Of a DNA stretch of 64,000 nucleotides, positions 27,108 through 35,097 are shown piece after piece. A program made the translations under genes and the position numbers. This stretch comes from Bin87 sp965262485. GTDB taxonomy: Bacteria; Chloroflexota; Dehalococcoidia; Lucifugimonadales; UBA3495. Under the pieces are notes generated by a model. The model did not search any database, was not told the DNA's origin, and saw nothing but the letters and a program-made list of their open reading frames with translations. The stretch spans positions 2,046,001-2,110,000 of the forward strand of contig OZ253540.1 in the NCBI GenBank assembly GCA_965262485.1. Reading direction: 5' to 3'. Positions within the stretch are counted from its first letter, which is position 1; every line of letters starts with the position of its first letter.

Positions 27108-27944
27108 ATGTCAATAATAATTGGGATGGGAGACTACGTTTACGAATACCGGCCGGAATGGGCCAAGCTGCCGGCCGGCTCTGACTTTCAGGGCGCCAGC
27201 GGCGTGGCCGTTGATTCCGGTGATCGCGTTTACGTCTTTCAGAGGCAGGGGCCGCCGGTGCTGGTATTCGACCGGGACGGCAATTTGCTCTCCTCCTGGC
27301 CCAGGCGGGAGGGCGTGCCCGCCGACGCTCACCATATTCACATCGGCCCCGATGACGCCGTTTACCTCGTGGACCGCGATGCCCACCAGGTGTTGAAATA
27401 CTCCACTGATGGCGAGCTGGTGGGATCCTTGGGCACGCGCGATCAGGCATCTCTCCAGGCTCCCTTCAATCACCCGGCGGACATCTGCGTCGCTCCCTCC
27501 GGTGAGCTGTTTGTGGCCGACGGATACGGCAATTCCAGTGTGCACCGGTTCGCCGCCGACGGTTCTCATATTGCGTCCTTCGGCAGCCCCGGCCGGGGGC
27601 CCGGTGAGTTTCTGGTGCCTCACAGCGTTCGGGTGTCCAACGACGGCAGAGTGTACGTTGCCGACCGGGAAAACAACCGGGTGCAGGTCTTCACTGTCGA
27701 CGGGGAATTTCTGGACCAGTGGACCGACTTCAAGTGCCCTATGGGAGTACACATCGACGCCCGGCAGACCGTGTACGTAACGGATCAAATCCCGCGCATC
27801 AGCATCCTGAACCTGGACGGCGAGCTCCTAGCCCGCGGCAGAACCTTCGAGCACGCCCACCAGGTTTACACCGACTCCAGGGGAGATATCTACGGCGTGG
27901 ACGTGGGCAATCAACGCGTGCAGAAGCTCGTCCGCAGGACATGA
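27108..27944 (+). CDS. NHL-repeat six-bladed beta-propeller protein
   Basis: 278 residues. At least five NHL-type blades repeat the pattern GxVAVDxxDRVYVxDxxNxRVQVF: SGVAVDSGDRVYVFQRQ, DDAVYLVDRDAHQVLKYS, GELFVADGYGNSSVHRF, GRVYVADRENNRVQVF and GDIYGVDVGNQRVQKL. There is no signal peptide and no catalytic motif of the peptidyl amidating lyase type is complete, so it is either a lactonase/lyase-like enzyme or a binding scaffold. These propellers often sit with CoA transferases and amidohydrolases in Dehalococcoidia, as here. Confidence 0.85.
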   Translation: MSIIIGMGDYVYEYRPEWAKLPAGSDFQGASGVAVDSGDRVYVFQRQGPPVLVFDRDGNLLSSWPRREGVPADAHHIHIGPDDAVYLVDRDAHQVLKYSTDGELVGSLGTRDQASLQAPFNHPADICVAPSGELFVADGYGNSSVHRFAADGSHIASFGSPGRGPGEFLVPHSVRVSNDGRVYVADRENNRVQVFTVDGEFLDQWTDFKCPMGVHIDARQTVYVTDQIPRISILNLDGELLARGRTFEHAHQVYTDSRGDIYGVDVGNQRVQKLVRRT

Positions 27945-28020
27945 CCGCCCGCAACCCCTGACGCCGTCTATCGTGCCCGGCCAATCTCACGCCAGCGCTC
28001 CGCGTCCGCCGCCTCCCAAG

Positions 28021-28192
28021 GTGTGTTAACAAATACCGTCATTCCCGTGAAAGCGGGAATCCAGTGGCCGAAGTCGTTAATCACGGTTCTGATTCTTTCA
28101 TCATACCCTCTGTGGACTCCTGCCCCGTATCAAGTACGGGGTGACGTTCTTTCGCAGGAGTGACGGGCTGGTTTGCTAATTGTCAACAGGCT
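28021..28192. mobile_element. MITE-like element, family B copy 3
   Basis: Begins GTGTGTTAACAAATACCGTC and ends GCTAATTGTCAACAGGCT. Nearly identical to 23821-23994, including the CCCCGTATCAAGTACGGGG hairpin. Confidence 0.75.
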
Positions 28193-28198
28193 CTGGAT

Positions 28199-28370
28199 GC
28201 TCACGCGTACCCACTTTGCCAAACCAAACTGGCCTGCTGTCATTACGAGGAGCGCAGCCGCTCATGGTGAGCCTGTCGAACCACGTGGCAATCCCGTTGA
28301 AGCAACGGCGACGGTTTCAGCGACGAGATTGCCAACCCCCGCATCGAGTGCGGGGTCGCAATGACAAGTT
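28199..28370. repeat. Partial family C end plus family A palindrome
   Basis: GCTCACGCGTACCCACTTTG starts directly after family B copy 3. A CATTACGAGGAGCGCAGCCG block with a GAGCCTGTCGAACCACGTGG unit and a closing GGTCGCAATGACA follow. The right-hand family C end is missing. Confidence 0.6.
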
Positions 28371-28484
28371 CCGCAATTTTCTATAGGTTGAGCTGTGACC
28401 CCGAAGGTGCGGGGGTATGGTGTATAGTAATCGACCTGTACAAGGGTCATTCTAGCATCGGGGCAAGGCTAAGGGCGCACTGAA

Positions 28485-29495
28485 ATGGCCACCGTAGGAA
28501 TCATCGCCAACCCGGCTGCCAGCAAGGACATCCGACGCCTGGTTGCACAGGGTCGGGTTGTTCCCGACTGGGAAAAGGTAAACATCGTGCGGCGGGTGCT
28601 GATTGGATTGCAATCCACCGGCGTGACGAAGGTACTGGCGATGCCCGACAGCGGCAACCTGTGCCGGCGCGCCGCCGATGATGCCGACGTGGAGTTGGCA
28701 GTTGAGATGCTTCCAATGTCGCCGCACTATACGGAAGGCGACACCATGCGGGCGGCGGCGGCCATGGCCGAACAGGGCGTTGGATGCCTGGTTACGCTGG
28801 GCGGGGACGGAACCAATCGCGCGGTGGCGGTCGGTACCAACCAGGTGCCGATAGTCGCGATATCGACCGGAACCAACAACATTTTCCCGGTCATGGTGGA
28901 GGGCACTCAGGCCGGTATTGCCGCGGGAATTGTGGCATCGGGCCAGCTGGACTCCCGGGACACGTCGGTAGTGAGCAAAACGCTTCAAGTCGCGGTGAAC
29001 GGGCAACCCGCCGACCTGGCGTTGGTGGACGTGGCGATCTCGCGGGAGAGGTATGTTGCTTCGCGGGCCATTTGGGATATGGATACGGTGTATGAAGTGT
29101 TTCTGACCCGTGCTGAACCTGCTGGAATCGGCCTGTCTTCGGTGGGCGGTCGGCTGCGGCCTTTGTCGATGGGTGAGGTTGGAGGATTGCGGTACCGGCC
29201 CGGCCTTCCCGACGGCGATGGAGCGGCGTCGGTGTGGGCGGTCACGGTGATTGCTCCGGTGGCGCCCGGTCTGGTGAAGCCGGTGCCAATCGCAGACTGG
29301 AGCTTGTTGCAAGAAGGTGTGCCGGTGGACCTGGAACCCAGGCACTGCACGGTGGCTCTGGACGGAGAACGCACGTTGATGATCACGCCTGACGACCGGG
29401 TCCAGATCGTGCTGGCTCGCAACGGGCCGCCAGTGGTACAGGTACAGCGAACGTTGCGGCGGGCTGCGGAAAAGGGACTGTTTGGCGCTGCATAA
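28485..29495 (+). CDS. ATP-NAD kinase-like / AcoX-type protein
   Basis: 336 residues. It has the NAD-kinase Rossmann-type start VGIIANPAASKDIRRLVAQG and the diagnostic GGDGTNR at residues 106-112 (LVTLGGDGTNRAVAVG), then AISTGTNNIFP. The C-terminal half has the beta-sandwich of the AcoX family (PVDLEPRHCTVALDGERTL). AcoX proteins are NAD-kinase paralogs found with acetoin and other catabolic genes; their exact activity is not settled. A TauE-type transporter gene starts 28 bases after its stop, so the two are probably co-transcribed. Confidence 0.8.
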   Translation: MATVGIIANPAASKDIRRLVAQGRVVPDWEKVNIVRRVLIGLQSTGVTKVLAMPDSGNLCRRAADDADVELAVEMLPMSPHYTEGDTMRAAAAMAEQGVGCLVTLGGDGTNRAVAVGTNQVPIVAISTGTNNIFPVMVEGTQAGIAAGIVASGQLDSRDTSVVSKTLQVAVNGQPADLALVDVAISRERYVASRAIWDMDTVYEVFLTRAEPAGIGLSSVGGRLRPLSMGEVGGLRYRPGLPDGDGAASVWAVTVIAPVAPGLVKPVPIADWSLLQEGVPVDLEPRHCTVALDGERTLMITPDDRVQIVLARNGPPVVQVQRTLRRAAEKGLFGAA

Positions 29496-29522
29496 CACGA
29501 GCGACCGGATAGTATTTCCCTG

Positions 29523-30263
29523 ATGCTCAGCGGTCTGGAATTGATCATCGGCCTGGTGATGGTGTTCCTGGGTTCCTTGGTATTGGGAACGATCGGTTTT
29601 GGGTTGGGCATGGTGGCAATGCCGGTACTGCTGCTGATCCTGGCGCCGCAGGAAACGGTGGTCATCATCAACGCGATGATTGTTCTGACGGCCGGATTGA
29701 CGTTGGCACAAACCTGGCGACACCTCAGACTGAGGGAAACCTGGCCGTTCGTGGTTGCCGGGTTACCTCCCATCCCCATTGCCGTCGTGTTGCTGGACAC
29801 TGCCGACCCGGTGGTTTTGCGTCTAGTAATTATCGGGTTGATACTGACGTTGGGAGTGATGAGCCTGTTTCAGTTGCGGCTGCCGGGAGCGAAGCGCAAA
29901 TTGGCTGCCCCGGTGTGCGGTTTTATGACCACCTTGCTGGTTGCGACGTTGGGCGTGGGAGGACCGCTGGCCGGGCTTTATTCAATCGAGCAGGGTTGGT
30001 CGCGGGATGCCATCCGCGGTACGCTGGCGCTATATTTCGTTCTTGCGACGACGCTGGCGCTGGCGCTGTACGCAGCCGTGGGTCTGGTACCACGCGAGAC
30101 GGCGCAAAATGTGGGCGTACTGGCCCCGGCGGTGATATTGGGTTCGGCAGCGGCAGCCGTGGTCGCGCGCCGCATGACATCAGGAGTCTTCCGCTATGCG
30201 GTGCTGGCGATAACCATCGGCGGGAGTATTTCCCTGTTAATCAGGGAAGCGGTTCGGTTGTGA
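29523..30263 (+). CDS. TauE/SafE-family membrane transporter
   Basis: 246 residues, 7-8 hydrophobic helices. The family start ELIIGLVMVFLGSLVLGTIGFG and the second-half repeat CGFMTTLLVATLGVGGPLAG are the inverted-repeat motifs of the sulfite exporter TauE/SafE group, which move sulfonates or sulfite-like anions. The gene follows the AcoX-like gene closely. The substrate cannot be read from sequence. Confidence 0.85.
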   Translation: MLSGLELIIGLVMVFLGSLVLGTIGFGLGMVAMPVLLLILAPQETVVIINAMIVLTAGLTLAQTWRHLRLRETWPFVVAGLPPIPIAVVLLDTADPVVLRLVIIGLILTLGVMSLFQLRLPGAKRKLAAPVCGFMTTLLVATLGVGGPLAGLYSIEQGWSRDAIRGTLALYFVLATTLALALYAAVGLVPRETAQNVGVLAPAVILGSAAAAVVARRMTSGVFRYAVLAITIGGSISLLIREAVRL

Positions 30264-30356
30264 ACGTGTCAACCGCCGGATGACCGTCGGGCATGACCGG
30301 CAGGCAGCTGCGTCTGTCGCCCAATCGAGAAGTCCTTGACCCGACACTGACTAGGC

Positions 30357-30540
30357 CGTGTTGGCATTGCACGTCATTCCGGCGAAAGAACGTCACCCCG
30401 TACTTGATACGGGGCCGGAATCCAGGCACTCTGGAAAACAGACATCGTTCACATTCAGGGTACTCTGGATTCCCGCTTTCGCGGGAATGACGAGCTTGGG
30501 TTGGCGAAATCGCCTTATATCTCAAATGTCAACAGAACCT
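30357..30540. repeat. Degenerate family B-type repeat
   Basis: Contains CACGTCATTCCGGCGAAAGA, CCCCGTACTTGATACGGGG, then GATTCCCGCTTTCGCGGGAA and ends near ATGTCAACAGAACCTAA. It shares the hairpin modules of family B but in a different order. Confidence 0.6.
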
Positions 30541-30646
30541 AATCACCCGCCAACTCGGGGTGATCGTGGTGTTGGTGTACCTCTTCGTGGCCGGCGTAGG
30601 GACGATGGGACACGGCCCATGCTGTTGGGTGCGGGAATTTGGGGTT

Positions 30647-31567
30647 TTATGCTGAGAGGTCGTGGAAAGCGGTCAACGCTGCGGTGATCCCGTCTCCGAC
30701 GGCGGCCCCCAACTGACGGGTGGATTCGGCGCGGGCGTCGCCGCAGGCGTACACCTTTGGTATGTTGGTGCGCATGTGCAGGTCGGCGTAAACGTGGCCG
30801 AGTTCATCCATGTCCAGGATGTTCTTGAAGTACTCGGTATTGGGATGGAAACCCACGTAGACGAACGCGGCTGCGGTTGGGTAGTCGTAGATTTCGCCCG
30901 TTTTAATGTCCTTCACGCGGACGGCTTCCAGCACGTCGTTGCCGACGAACTCCTCGACTACGTGGCTCCACAGCCACTTATACTTGGGGTTGGCGAAAGC
31001 GCGGTCCTGCAACACTTTGGTGGCGCGCAGTTCGTCCCGGCGATGGATAATGGTGACTGAGTTGCAGATGCCGGTAAGGTAGAAGCTCTCGTCCATTGCA
31101 GAGTCGCCGCCGCCTATCACCACGACGTCCTGGCCGCGGAAAAAGTTGCCATCGCAAACGGCGCAATAGGAAACACCGCGTCCGCCGAATTCGTCCTCAC
31201 CCGGCGCGCCCAGCTTGTTGTGAGAACCACCGGTCGCGATGATCAGGGCGCGTGCGGTGAAATCCCCCTCAGACGTACGGATCAGTTTTCGATCGTCGTT
31301 CAGGTTTTCCACTCCCTCGACTTCGGCGAATTCCAACTTCGCGCCGAAACGGTCGGCCTGGTAGTACATCTCTTCGGCCAGGGTCTGGCCTTTTACGCCT
31401 TCCTTGAAACCGGGATAGTTTTCTATTTCATCGGTTATCAAGAGTTGCCCACCGGGGCCGATGCTCTCGATCATGACGGTGCTGAGCATGGCTCGGGTGG
31501 AGTAAAGGCCGGCGGAAAGGCCGGCGGCGCCGGCGCCGAGGATGACAACGTCGTAGTCATTTGCCAT
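30647..31567 (-). CDS. trxB: Thioredoxin-disulfide reductase
   Basis: 306 residues. FAD-binding GAGAAGLSAGLYSTRA near the start, the redox-active CAVC at Cys135/Cys138 (YCAVCDGNFF), the NADPH-binding GGGDSAMDE and HRRDELRA, and the C-terminal FAD motif ACGDARAESTRQLGAAVGDG are all intact. It reduces thioredoxin with NADPH in the cytoplasm. The sugar epimerase gene lies just upstream on the same strand (about 50 bases apart). Its length is normal. Confidence 0.95.
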   Translation of the reverse strand: MANDYDVVILGAGAAGLSAGLYSTRAMLSTVMIESIGPGGQLLITDEIENYPGFKEGVKGQTLAEEMYYQADRFGAKLEFAEVEGVENLNDDRKLIRTSEGDFTARALIIATGGSHNKLGAPGEDEFGGRGVSYCAVCDGNFFRGQDVVVIGGGDSAMDESFYLTGICNSVTIIHRRDELRATKVLQDRAFANPKYKWLWSHVVEEFVGNDVLEAVRVKDIKTGEIYDYPTAAAFVYVGFHPNTEYFKNILDMDELGHVYADLHMRTNIPKVYACGDARAESTRQLGAAVGDGITAALTAFHDLSA

Positions 31568-31615
31568 TGGAGTGGTTCCTCCTGTTGATATTGTACAAAC
31601 TTGAAGCGCGGCGAT

Positions 31616-32596
31616 TTACGGGCGCCGGGGGTCGGGAGTTAGCCTCACCCGCGTGGGACGCCTGGTGAGGGCTGAACGAACGTGTTCTACCGTTCGTTGC
31701 AAACCATCCTCCAACGACACCGTGGGCTCCCACCGCAGTTCCTGAGACGCGCGGGTGGCGTCCAGGGCGATGCGGAACACTTCGCCGTGGCGCACCGGTT
31801 GATGGTGGGGTTCTTCGGGGAAGCCGGTATATTCTCGCAGCAGGTCGTAGATGCGATTGACGGTTACACCGACGCCCGTACCGATATTGTACGTTCTGCC
31901 GTCGCCGTTATTTACGGATGCCAGGTTGGCTTCCACCACATCGGAGACGTAAACGAAATCCCGTTCCTGCTCGCCGGTTCCGTAGATAGTGGGGCAAACG
32001 CCCTCCAGCATCATGCCGGTGAAGATGGCGACCACACCGGCCTCTCCGTGGGGATTCTGGCCGGGCCCATATACATTGGCGTAACGGAGAATCGTGTAAT
32101 CCAGGCCGTAGGTCTGATTGAAGTGTTCCAGGTAAAGTTCACCTACCTGTTTGGACAGGCCGTAGGGCGTCAACGGTCTAACCGGCGTTGACTCGTCGCA
32201 GGGGATGGATGCGGGGTTGCCGTAAATAGCGCCGCCGGTGGAGGAAAAAACGATCTTTTCTACGCCGGCGGCAGCGCAGGCGGATATAAGCCGCACGGTG
32301 CCCACGATGTTGGAGTCGGCGTCCGCCACCGGGTTGATAGACGATTCCCGGACGCTGCTCTGGGCAGCGAGGTGAAACACTATTTCGGGGCGTTCGCGCT
32401 GAATGATTTGGTCAATCTTGGGATCGTTGATCTCGGCGTGGTAGAACGTGGCTTGATGGTTCACGTCCCGCAGATGACCGGAGCTGAGGTTGTCAACGAT
32501 GGCGACGGCGTAGGAATTTTCCAAAAGGCCGGTGACCAGGTGCGATCCGATAAAGCCGGCGCCGCCAGTGACCAATACTTTGGTGGGTTCTGCCAT
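31616..32596 (-). CDS. NAD-dependent sugar epimerase, UDP-glucose 4-epimerase-like
   Basis: 326 residues, extended SDR fold. The Rossmann motif TGGAGFIGSHLV, the FHLAAQSSVRESSINP region, catalytic Ser/Thr (FSSTGGAIYG) and the YxxxK motif (YGLSKQVGELY) are intact. The substrate-binding part (RYANVYGPGQNPHGEAGVV) matches GalE/RmlB-like epimerases that supply surface sugars. It is followed on the same strand by trxB. The exact sugar nucleotide is not readable. Confidence 0.9.
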   Translation of the reverse strand: MAEPTKVLVTGGAGFIGSHLVTGLLENSYAVAIVDNLSSGHLRDVNHQATFYHAEINDPKIDQIIQRERPEIVFHLAAQSSVRESSINPVADADSNIVGTVRLISACAAAGVEKIVFSSTGGAIYGNPASIPCDESTPVRPLTPYGLSKQVGELYLEHFNQTYGLDYTILRYANVYGPGQNPHGEAGVVAIFTGMMLEGVCPTIYGTGEQERDFVYVSDVVEANLASVNNGDGRTYNIGTGVGVTVNRIYDLLREYTGFPEEPHHQPVRHGEVFRIALDATRASQELRWEPTVSLEDGLQRTVEHVRSALTRRPTRVRLTPDPRRP

Positions 32597-32824
32597 CGTG
32601 AAAGATCCTTTTTACGGAACAATAATGTTGGGGAGTCCTTATCTATCGTAATTCAAACCCGTAATTGCGGCAACCAGTGGTAACTGTGCGGATTTTGCGG
32701 CGCAGCAAAGGCTCCGGTTGATGCCGGCACCATTGACAACCGTGGGTTAGATGGTGTATCAATCTGCTACTGTAAGCGATAGCCGGCGGTGGTGCCGGTA
32801 ACCTGGTTTCAGGAGGAGGAATCG

Positions 32825-33076
32825 ATGCCAGACATTTACTACGCCAGGCCCAGCAACTTCCTGTCCGACCCGCGTGATAAGACTATCATCGTTGGGGAAT
32901 CGGAAAACGAAGTACTCCAGAAGATGTATGAGTATCTCAACAGTCCGGCGGCCCAAGAGCGCTACCCCGGCGTTGGAGACCCCACGGAGTTGGAGAACAA
33001 CATCCGGACGTGCATTTTCAAGAAGGGAACCAAGGCCATTCACAACCGGCCTCCAGATGCTCAACCGGTGAAATAA
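32825..33076 (+). CDS. Conserved-looking small protein of 83 residues
   Basis: ATG 32825 follows CAGGAGGAGGAATCG. The product starts MPDIYYARPSNFLSDPRDK and contains an amphipathic helix (NEVLQKMYEYLNSP) and a C-terminal FKKGTKAIHNRPP. No domain is recognised. A strong terminator follows. Confidence 0.65.
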   Translation: MPDIYYARPSNFLSDPRDKTIIVGESENEVLQKMYEYLNSPAAQERYPGVGDPTELENNIRTCIFKKGTKAIHNRPPDAQPVK

Positions 33077-33097
33077 CTCTCAGCGTCGAACGTTGAA

Positions 33098-33134
33098 AAG
33101 CGAGCCCCCATCCGAAATCAGATGGGGGCTTTCT
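33098..33134 (+). terminator. Intrinsic terminator after the 83-residue gene
   Basis: AGCCCCCATC and GATGGGGGCT form a 10-bp stem with an 8-base loop, followed by TTTCTC. Confidence 0.85.
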
Positions 33135-33169
33135 CAGGTGTGCCTGGAGATGAGACGCGACCCGGTGAG

Positions 33170-33316
33170 GGCAGGGCCTTTTCAAAGTTGTGGAAATTAA
33201 ACACCCGCTCGTCCTGAGCCTGTCGAAGGACGGTCGCCGATGGTTCGACAATCTCACCATGAGCGGGTGTTAAGGAACTTTGAGCGGAGGTCGGAGGACT
33301 TTGAAAAGGCCCTGCC
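33170..33316. mobile_element. MITE-like hairpin element of 147 bases
   Basis: Perfect 19-base terminal inverted repeats, GGCAGGGCCTTTTCAAAGT and ACTTTGAAAAGGCCCTGCC. An inner pair AACACCCGCTC / GAGCGGGTGTT encloses a GTCCTGAGCCTGTCGAAGGA unit. It ends immediately before the first possible GTG of the next gene. Confidence 0.8.
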
Positions 33317-33370
33317 GTGAGGGTATTGCCGGTTGCGGCGCTGGCAACCCAACGCTATACTCCGACTATC

Positions 33371-34060
33371 ATGGCGCTGAATCCGGATGACCACCCGACT
33401 TCGGCCGGAGTCGAGCTCGCGTTGTTCCCGCTGAACAACGTGGTGCTGTTCCCCGGGATGCCGTTGCCGCTGCACATCTTTGAGGAACGCTACAAAGCGA
33501 TGATTGGGGCGTGCGTGGATAACGACGAACCTTTCGGGGTGCTGCTGATCCGGGACGGCGGTGAAGTCGGAGAGCCGGCAACTCCCCATCCCATCGGAAC
33601 CACGGCTCGCATTTCCCAGGTGCAACGGTTGCAGGAAGGACGTCTGAATATTCTGACCCGCGGTGAAAGGCGGTTCGAATTGCTGGCCACGTTGCAAACT
33701 ACCCCGCACATGATTGGGCTGGTTCGGTTCCTGGAAGACGAAGAGGGTGAGGTATCGGCGGAGACGCTAGCCGGCGTGCAGGAAGAATACATAAAGCTGC
33801 GGCGTCAACTCACTGCGATGGCAGGTGGCTGGGATCGCGAGATAACGGCGCCGGATGATGCCATTGCGCTGGCGCGGGCGGCCTGCACGACGCTGGCCGT
33901 GAGCTTGCCGTTACCCCCGGACGTGCGGCAATCTTTGCTGGAGACGGTTACGGCGGGGGCGCAGCTGGATAAGCTGGTGACGATAATGGGTCAGGCGAAC
34001 CGGATCGTCAGCGAGCAGGTGGCGCAAAACACCCCGTTTAAAGGGCCACGCCTTAATTAG
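33371..34060 (+). CDS. LON-substrate-binding (LonN) domain protein
   Basis: 229 residues from ATG 33371; a GTG at 33317 would add 18 residues abutting the hairpin element and is less likely. VELALFPLNNVVLFPGMPLPLHIFEERYKAMI, quoted in part as ALFPLNNVVLFPGMPLPLHI, is the signature of the LonN domain. The rest folds as a small helical bundle (QEEYIKLRRQL; LLETVTAGAQLDKL). It lacks the AAA and protease domains of Lon, so it is a stand-alone substrate-binding-domain protein, whose role is not known in most bacteria. Its end overlaps the convergent gene by a few bases. Confidence 0.9.
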   Translation: MALNPDDHPTSAGVELALFPLNNVVLFPGMPLPLHIFEERYKAMIGACVDNDEPFGVLLIRDGGEVGEPATPHPIGTTARISQVQRLQEGRLNILTRGERRFELLATLQTTPHMIGLVRFLEDEEGEVSAETLAGVQEEYIKLRRQLTAMAGGWDREITAPDDAIALARAACTTLAVSLPLPPDVRQSLLETVTAGAQLDKLVTIMGQANRIVSEQVAQNTPFKGPRLN

Positions 34061-34991
34061 CGGCTACGGACGCCGCGTTGTAGACGCGACGCGCAGCGGC
34101 TTCGGGCACCATTCCCGAGAACAGTTCGGGGTGGATCATTTCGGCGAGAATTTCCAAACCGGTAACTAGGCGAGGGCCCGAACGGCTGGTGTAGTTGCTG
34201 GCATCAATGACAAATACGCGGTTGTTTTGAACCGCCGGCAGAGATTCCCAACCGGGCCTGGCGGCCAACAGGGGGACATCCTGCAAACCGCGGGGGACTT
34301 CAAACCCACACGGCATAATGACCACGACATCCGGTTGACTTTCAACCACTGCATCCCATTCGATAGGGAATGAACCCATTTCTTTGTCGCCAAAGCAATT
34401 GACACCGCCGGCCAACTCGACCATCTCCGGTACCCAATGCCCGCCACACATGGGAGGGTCGGTCCATTCCAGGTGTAATACACGGGGCTGGTAATCGGCG
34501 AGAGCGGCCCGCGTCGTGATCGCATCAATGCGTTGCTGCATACGGGTTGTCACCACTTCTGCGGTTGCCTCGGCCCCGGTGGCCCGCCCGACGCGCCGTA
34601 CATCTTCAAGTACGTCGCCCAGGTATTGAGGATCCAGCGACAGAAGTTCCGGTTCTTTGTCCATGTTCACGGTGGACTCGGCGACCTGCCGAGAGGACAC
34701 GGCTCAAACTTCGCAGATGGCTTGTGTCAGGAGCAAGTCGGGTTGAGCCGTGTCCAGAATGTCCTGATCGATGTGATAGATACCCAATCCCTCGGCCAGC
34801 CGTTCCGAAATGATCCGGTTGATTTCGCCGCTGCTGGGATTAGTTCCTTCGAAAACGCTCCTCACGACCCAGGGCTTGTCACGAGCTTGCGCCGGGTAAT
34901 CGCATTCGTGGGTTACTCCGAAGAGTTGGTCTTGCAACCCCAGTTCGTAAACGATCTCGGTAGCCGATGGCAAAAATGAACAAATACGCAT
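34053..34991 (-). CDS. Cobalamin-binding-protein-like (BtuF-family) protein with in-frame UGA, probable selenoprotein
   Basis: 312 residues if UGA 34704-34706 is read through; the frame is the same on both sides. N-terminal half: RICSFLPSATEIVYELGLQD, VTHECDYP, then PDLLLTQAICEV directly before UGA. After it: AVSSRQVAES, then RVLHLEWTDPPMCGGHWVPE and VVVIMPCGFEVPRGL. Relatives read LTQxLCxVCAVS here, so UGA occupies the second Cys of CxxC, giving Cys93-x-x-Sec96. A hairpin starts 10 bases past the UGA. There is no signal peptide; relatives are cytoplasmic or secreted binding proteins of uncertain role. A premature stop (TGC or TGT to TGA) is the alternative. The gene is convergent with the LonN gene. 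Confidence 0.65.
34677..34706 (-). promoter_or_regulatory. Candidate bacterial SECIS after the UGA of the cobalamin-binding-like gene
   Basis: UGA at 34706-34704 is followed, after 10 bases, by CTCGGCAGGTCGCCGAG: a perfect 6-bp stem with loop AGGUC. The loop begins 16 bases after the UGA, and its second base is G. The loop is close to the AGGUCU of the E. coli fdhF SECIS, at about the same distance from the UGA. Confidence 0.6.
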
Positions 34992-35097
34992 TGGTGAGCC
35001 TTCCTGTTGGTCAGGTCCGGTTCAGGGAACACAATGGGGCAATTGTAGCACGGCGGGGATGGCAACACCCGGTCCATCCGGTTGACGGCGCGCCCCG

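Noticed and set aside
32600..32824. Riboswitch or leader RNA before the 83-residue gene
   Set aside because: No recognisable conserved fold or anti-terminator pairing could be seen by eye.
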